From Thuidium tamariscinum (Eukaryota; Streptophyta; Bryopsida; Hypnales; Thuidiaceae): DNA of 64,000 bases. The stretch spans positions 41,197,682-41,261,681 of the forward strand of contig OX344749.2 of assembly GCA_947034885.2 (NCBI GenBank). The letters run 5' to 3'. Shown here piece after piece: positions 58,367 to 64,000 of the stretch. Numbering within the stretch: position 1 is the first letter of the stretch; each line of letters starts with the position of its first letter. The position numbers and the translations under genes were made by a program. A model generated the notes under the pieces. The model was not told the DNA's origin and searched no databases. It saw only the letters and a program-made list of their open reading frames with translations.

Positions 58367-59110
58367 GGTCATTGCAAGAAACGGCGTTCAAAAAGCGTAG
58401 CGTTTTTCACAATAATCCTGTTTTTTTTCGGGAGTACTTTAAAATTAGAAAAATCATTTTTAAAAAAGATAAAAAATAAGCTTCATATATATATCTTTAA
58501 AAAGAAGGTACCCTAAGAAGGAAAAATATAGAAAATTTTTCTAAGCAGGTGAACTAGAAAAGTGCAAAATCTCATGAAAGTAGTTTTGTCATTGTAATTT
58601 CACATTTTAATTTATAGAAAATAGAGAAAGGAATTTTTTCTAAAACTAAAAATTTTCCATTTAGAAAGAGTTGATATTGATGACATTTCACAAAAAAAAA
58701 AATCTAAGAACCATCTTCAATGTTCAAAAATTGTGAGCAATAGAAGTGCTGTTTGTACTCATGCGGAGGACTTAAAATAATGTATTTTTAGATTTCCTTT
58801 GGTAGATTTGAGTTTTTTTATTATGCAAGTAGACCATGAAAGTTTCAACTCCAAATATTTAAATTTAGGGGATCATAACATAGTGAAAACCCCTAAACCT
58901 CAACTTGTGACAAATTAACAAAAATAGTTTTTTAATATAAAATGATTTTTTTTAATTTCTAAAAAATAAAATATGTGATAAAAATAAAGTTATACATCTT
59001 CAATAAAAATTTCATGTTCATTCGACTTGTGCTTCAAAAGTTATTGCATATAATGAGAAAGTATGTCCAATTGTGACAGCAAAATAGTACCAATGTTTCT
59101 TGCAATGACC
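58367..59110. mobile_element. 744-bp TIR element
   Basis: Perfect 16-bp inverted ends, GGTCATTGCAAGAAAC at 58367-58382 and its complement at 59095-59110. Flanks share GTGTA, which may be part of a target duplication but is offset by one base on the right. A related copy begins at 63248. There is no coding capacity. Confidence 0.75.
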
Positions 59111-61131
59111 CGTGTAGACTTTGTAAGACAGTTACATCTAACTTTGAAAATTTACATTAATATTAAAATACTACAAACCAACTATAGATGGTCCCATATA
59201 ACTTGACAGATATTTGAGTATTAAGAAGAAATATTTTTCAAATAGAATACATGGCATAGCTTCCTTTACTAGAACAATGCATGATTGATTTTCCTGCAGT
59301 TTGAGTCAATATGCTCCGTTTCATGGCCTTGAATGGCATCAACCCTTGCACAACATTCACTTGCTTGGGAGCCAATTTAAAGGGAAATAAAAAAATCTCC
59401 TTGAATTAAAGTGTGTCTTATGTTGCTTGCCCAAAGTCTTTGTAGTCAAGGCATGCAAAAGTGAATAGTTAATAGTGCTTTGACTTTACAACCTAAATGC
59501 AAGCCATATTCTTTATACTTGTAGTAAGTCTAATAGTTTAAAATATTTCAAAACAATCCCAAAGCCACTTTTGACAACAATTCTCTCAAAAAGCAAATCA
59601 AGCTTGAACGGATTGACCTATTGTTTAAAGGGTTAACCTTTAAATGTTGACATAGACATTTGGCATCCTATGGATAATAGGATAGACATACAACTATTCA
59701 TTCTAGAAATTTTGAGTGTTAAAGAGAGATCTTCTACAAGGTTAAATTGAGGTTAAATTGATATCAAGGATTGACTTCAATAAGTCAGATATCAATTCTC
59801 AAAGGGTTCTTGTATAGGTAGAAATATGGAGATTCGACCATGTCAAATTTCAACTAAAGCTGACAAGAAGGTAGCGTTGACGTCAGTTTAGGGCCCATAT
59901 TATATTATACAATTCAGAGCATGAGCTTAGAGCATCCTCAACCATCACAATATTACTAACAAATTGCACAAGAATGATTTTAAGATGATCTTTTATAGAG
60001 CATTTATTCACACATTATATTTGGAGAGTATATAGAACCCTTCAATCCATTTTCTAAGACTAAATTATGATGGAATCTTGTACTTTGTTGCAATTTGTGA
60101 TGGAATGTCCTAATCTGTGTGCCTAGAATCACGCCAATTTAACAAAACTCACAAGTTGAGTAAGGAGTTTCAAAGTCTATTCCATACTCAGACAAGTAGT
60201 GAGATCCCATAACTCGTCTATAGAAATTGGGTCTATCGGGATTTCTCAGTGTGAACTACTGCTGAGACGATAATGGAGACTCTCGGACCAAATCTGCTTA
60301 CTAATTCCTCTAATGACTACACATACTGTACTAATCAACAAGCATTTCATTTCAGCATTGATAATAATTGAACTTATTCTTCGATGAACTAGATTCCTCC
60401 AAAGCTTTGCTCTTGAAGTTGCTTCAAGAGTTACCAGATCGAAGGGCAGCCACAATATGATTGTACAAACCAACCGAGCTTTTGTTATCTGGCATTTGAG
60501 TTTCCAGAACGATATTTGAATTATTGCAGTCACAAACTAATTAACAGCTACTTCTCTAGCTAGCTGGCATCGAGTTTCCACAAGGTGGTGTTTGCCGTTG
60601 CACAACGTGCACTGAGCCGGAATCTGGTGTGCATTCCTCCAAGGGCGAACCTGGGTGCCAAGTGAATCGATGTTAAATCCTCGGATCTTCGAGAGATTAG
60701 CTGAATGTAACACCCAATGCAAGTCTGAGAAGTAAATAAAAAGCAGACTGCTTCAAAACGCTGAAAAGAACCATTGATCAAGTTCAAGTTCTCAGGACAT
60801 CCCGTATAATTATGTTGAACTTGGACACGGCTGTCTAACGGTATGGCATGTGTCCCGTCTGGTTATCACCATACGAGGACGTACTGGAGCATCGCTAGAA
60901 CATGGCAAGATTAACAAAGTTGAACACGCATCAACTAAACCTTCCTAGTGAAGGGTAGCAATTCTCAGCTGGAAACTCCTGTCCCAGTGCTTTGTAACAC
61001 GTTGGAACATCGATCAGGGTACTAGCAAGAGGAGCATCGTACAAGCATTTGCAAGCATGAAACCTAGTTTCGAAGCAATCGCTCTCCTGTATGAAAAGAA
61101 ATGCTCATCTGCTCGAAAACTTAACCGTGAA
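59111..61131. other. Intergenic DNA, no supported gene
   Basis: Mixed AT-rich sequence. The base composition rises towards 60500 and becomes gene-like near 61000. Minus-strand open frames at 60246-60787 are not recognisable; part may be the 3' untranslated region of the gene ending at 61132. Confidence 0.45.
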
Positions 61132-61949
61132 TTAATTTGCCAAGGGCCCTTGCACAACCTCAGCGGCTATGGCGCTCGAAATCTCTTCGGCACTCCTCTG
61201 CTTAGTGGATGTTGGTGATGGCATCATCGCAGATTGAGGAGGTGCAGGCGTATATTTCAACCCCTTAGCAGTTGCAGGATAGAACCACGAAACAACAACA
61301 GCTAGATTAACCGGTCCACTTTCCTCCTACCAGTCCATGCCGCACCAAAAAAACATCAGAACGCACTAAACAGTAGATTAGTCCCTCTTGACAACCTCTT
61401 TACAAATCAACCCATTTCGAAATGACGTACTTGAGGCTGCGAAATAAATCTATTTTGTTGCTCCAGTAACTAACTACTGCTGCACTTCTGGCTTACAATC
61501 GAATTTAATCGTTCATGTATGTCACAATTTTTGGCACCGGCATTGCGCCACTGTAACGAACGGAATTGAAGTTACAGGCATATTCAGGGACTAGCAGTCC
61601 ACGAAACCCACTAGCAGAGTCTTAGAACTAACTATGATCCACAAAGCGATAGTGTCTTGCTTTGGATCAACAAATTTATCTTGAATGGCTAAGTTGTCAG
61701 TGCTTAATTTGCAAGCATTTGTCGACGTGATCTTGGCCGAGCCATACTTTCTGATCAGATCGACATGGCACGTTGGTAGGGAGAGAGAGACAGGAAGGTT
61801 CAAGAGCCTTGAATCTATGGGTGCCATGGGGTGACTTGAAGTACCTGCTGCACTTGTTGGATTGTAAGATCACTTTGTACGTTGGGATTAGAGAATAATT
61901 CGGAACATTCGGGATCAAAAGGGTCGGGACTCTGACCTGCAGTGCCTGA
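61132..61949 (-). CDS. Unrecognised spliced gene, 3' exons only
   Basis: Four minus-strand exons join in phase 0 with GT-AG sites: 61949-61845, 61746-61633, 61550-61497 and 61326-61132, ending in TAA. They encode 155 residues with signatures SPDPFDPECSELF, IQDKFVDPKQDTIALWII, WRNAGAKNCDIHERL, NLAVVVSWFYP and AEEISSAIAAEVVQGPLAN. I do not recognise the family. Base composition and the absence of transposon motifs suggest a host gene. The most 5' exon is uncertain: an alternative frame through 61996-61930 (MVGIHLEIHIMQQG) is also open, and earlier exons probably lie up to about 62600 (for example MYMVRLGAGEVEQGRPV ending before GTGAGT at about 62393). Long introns of about 80-220 bp separate short exons. 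Confidence 0.45.
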
Positions 61950-63247
61950 CTACTACCTTGTTGCATGATATGGATTTCCAAGTGGATCCCTACCATTCTC
62001 TGTAGCTTCGATTGAGATCGCTAGCAACGTACACCAACTGCTTTATTCAACTGATAGAAAGTATACAAGCGTTTAACATGCCTAGCTAGCTCCCTCTCCT
62101 TGCTCCTTGTCACTTCCCGGTCATCGTGCCTAGCTACATACCTTGATAAGCACATGACTGCAAATTCAAGAAATAAACTGATTGATAAAAACCAAACAAC
62201 TAACTTCTAAAATATTCTTAAATTTGTGCTTCCTTGCATAAGCGAAGGTCTGAAAGTGCCCTAGATAGCTAGTTGGGTGACCGTAAATTCAAGAAACCGA
62301 CCAGCATAATGATCAATTGCAAGTAGGTCTCTGCTAAAATAGAAAAATATCTTTTCAATAATAGGGATGTAAGGATGTTCTTTAAGGCACTCACGACCGG
62401 CCGACCTTGTTCAACTTCACCCGCACCCAGACGTACCATGTACATCGCCACAACTCCTGGGTAGCATTTAATCAATTCCCACCAACCCCAAAATATCTAC
62501 TTCCTTGTTTGCTGACAGTCTCGTTGGGTTGGAAAAGCCTCGATCGATCAAGAACAACATCCTCGCGGTGACTTCACAAGAGAACACGCCAGAAGTCGGG
62601 GGGGAGAGTCGATATTTGGCACTTCTCCACTTGTACTCCCTCTTGCCCTCGCTAGAAGCTCTGAAATCTCAGATCTAAGGCGAAGAACGACTACTCACAT
62701 TCACCAACACAACACTTCGCAGCACTTCCGATCCTCGCGGAATGCAAACCTGGGAAGATTGTCACTGGAGGAGGGCACTGTAAATTAAGGGAAGAAGTAC
62801 TTGTTGTAAGTTAGACATGAAATGAACTTCCAAACTCAGGACCCGCCCATCTTCTCCAATTTGAATGCGCTCTGCCCATCCCACTTTGTTTGTCAGCCTT
62901 GTCAGTTGAAGGCGATATGACATGCTGTCTTCTGGCTTGTTTCTCAAGCAAGTTTTTTGGAGCAAGTTTTTCTCAAGCTAGTTTTTCCCCATATGATATG
63001 GTGGGTACACCTAAAAGTGCCACTTATTCTTACTGTGCCTAGTTCCTGTTATCGTGCTATTCAGATTTTCATGCAGTCTTGTTGGTGAGTGAAAGCATGT
63101 TCCAATGCATGCACCAAAGATGGCAAAGAACAAAAGATTTGGATACCGTATGCAAAAGTTATTAATGGTCAAAGTCAATTTCTGAAAGTGCCATCTACAG
63201 TCTAAGTACATGACTGATTTTGAAAATGTATGCACATTGTAGATGGC
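61950..63247. other. Probable 5' part of the unrecognised minus-strand gene, then intergenic DNA
   Basis: Open minus-strand segments at about 62455-62393 and 62570-62500 (MLFLIDRGFSNPTRL) are followed by donor-like sequences and may be upstream exons. I could not build a chain with certain phases. Beyond 62970 nothing is recognisable. Confidence 0.3.
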
Positions 63248-63822
63248 GGTGATTGCAAGAAACACCTATCCTATTTGTTGTGTTTGGCTGATTTTTTCGG
63301 GAGTACTTTAAAATTAGAAAATTAATTTTAAAAAAATTTGAAAAATATAAATAGTGTATATACCTCTAAGATGAAGGTTTTGACTCAAGGAAATGGATAG
63401 AAAAATTCTCTAAGTAGGAGAACTTGAAAAGTGCCAAACCTCCAGAAAATACATACCTTCATGTTTTAATTAGGGAAAAATAGTAAAAATAGATATTTTC
63501 AAAAAATAAAAAGTGGCCATTTGCGACAACTTTATAGAGATGGTCATTCACCAAAAAACCCACCAAAATAATATTTTATATGTTTCAAAATACAAGCAAA
63601 AGGGAGCTCACTTTGTAGACCTCCACACCTCACAAAATTAACTTTTTTTTGAAATCCTTCTCTAGAAAGCTAGAAGTCTACTAGAAGACCATCTCATCCA
63701 AATTTCATGTTAAAATCATTAAAAAAAGGTATAGCTCAGGTATAGAAAACCCCTAAACTACCAAGTGTGACATCCAATCGGGGTCTATTTATGGATAGTA
63801 AACTATTTTTGAAAATTATGAA
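63248..63822. mobile_element. Second copy of the 58367-59110 TIR element, incomplete
   Basis: It begins GGTGATTGCAAGAAAC and follows the first copy through TTTTCGGGAGTACTTTAAAATTAG near its left end and AAACCCCTAAAC farther in. The right terminus is not present before the CACTA-type sequence at 63823. Confidence 0.6.
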
Positions 63823-64000
63823 CACTAGTAGGAAATGGCGTCCGAATTAACAAAAATTGAACACTTTTTTGTTAATTTGGGTACTGGGTTGTCCGTTTTC
63901 ACATCCTATTGTAAAGTAAATAATTGTTAAACAAAAAAAAAAAAAATTTTTGTTGATTTTGGCACACACATTTGTAACACAAACAAACTTGACATTAAAG
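63823..64000. mobile_element. CACTA-type terminus cut by the window end
   Basis: It starts CACTAGTAGGAAATGGCG and continues with AATTAACAAAAATT and (T)TTGTTAATTT words that suggest a foldback. The start resembles 28718. The other end lies outside the window. Confidence 0.4.

Overview
The window looks like nuclear DNA of a land plant. It is AT-rich, its genes are split by GT-AG introns, and it carries a nuclear gene for the mitochondrial complex I subunit NDUFS7/PSST plus plant-type MULE, hAT and CACTA-like transposons. A seedless plant (moss, liverwort, fern or lycophyte) seems likelier than a flowering plant, but nothing here fixes the species. Only two host genes can be supported: NDUFS7 (55156-56585, +) and an unrecognised spliced gene on the minus strand near 61132-61949. 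Nearly everything else is mobile DNA at various stages of decay.

The centrepiece is a complete-looking 14-kb transposon, element A (5707-19689). It has terminal inverted repeats that start CAGGGTTGCTATTCTGTGAG or close to it, and a perfect 10-bp flanking duplication, ACAACTAGAC. It carries two intact genes that are divergently transcribed. On the plus strand (15200-19254, one intron) is a 1189-residue MULE-type transposase with a WRKY/GCM1-like zinc cluster, DDE-type core and SWIM finger. On the minus strand (12922-6707, 11 exons with consistent phases, 1129 residues) is a protein that reads as a ParB-like domain followed by a beta-class N4/N6 DNA-methyltransferase-like fold. This domain pairing is familiar from bacteria and phages; I know of no description of it inside a eukaryotic transposon. 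Intron 1 of this gene holds eleven copies of an 18-bp palindrome (consensus CCTCTCGGCGCCGAGAGG). More copies lie near the left end and in the transposase intron. By analogy with parS, these may be sites for the ParB-like protein; that is inference.

The rest of the window records a long history of the same family. A fossil of the ParB-methyltransferase-like gene (exons 4 to 11, minus strand, 44600-41862 continued at 35171-34700) is split by a second, older family member, element B (35172-41861). B carries the same ends, two copies of the palindrome and a decayed hAT transposase. Smaller fossils lie at 29691-29777 (-), 30231-30395 (+) and 49570-50078 (+). Flanking sequence is present as a large inverted duplication (31678-35171 versus 49570-54310). 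Because the arms can be compared, two small insertions are seen filled in one arm and empty in the other: a 333-bp CACTA-type foldback (52057-52389, TSD ACT) and a 295-bp TIR element (32862-33156).

Two related dispersed repeats of unknown class (about 22861-26990 and 44700-49560), several tandem arrays and a 744-bp TIR element (58367-59110) account for much of the remainder. The stretches 1-5696, 19700-22860, 26991-28390 and 59111-61131 hold no gene that I can support.
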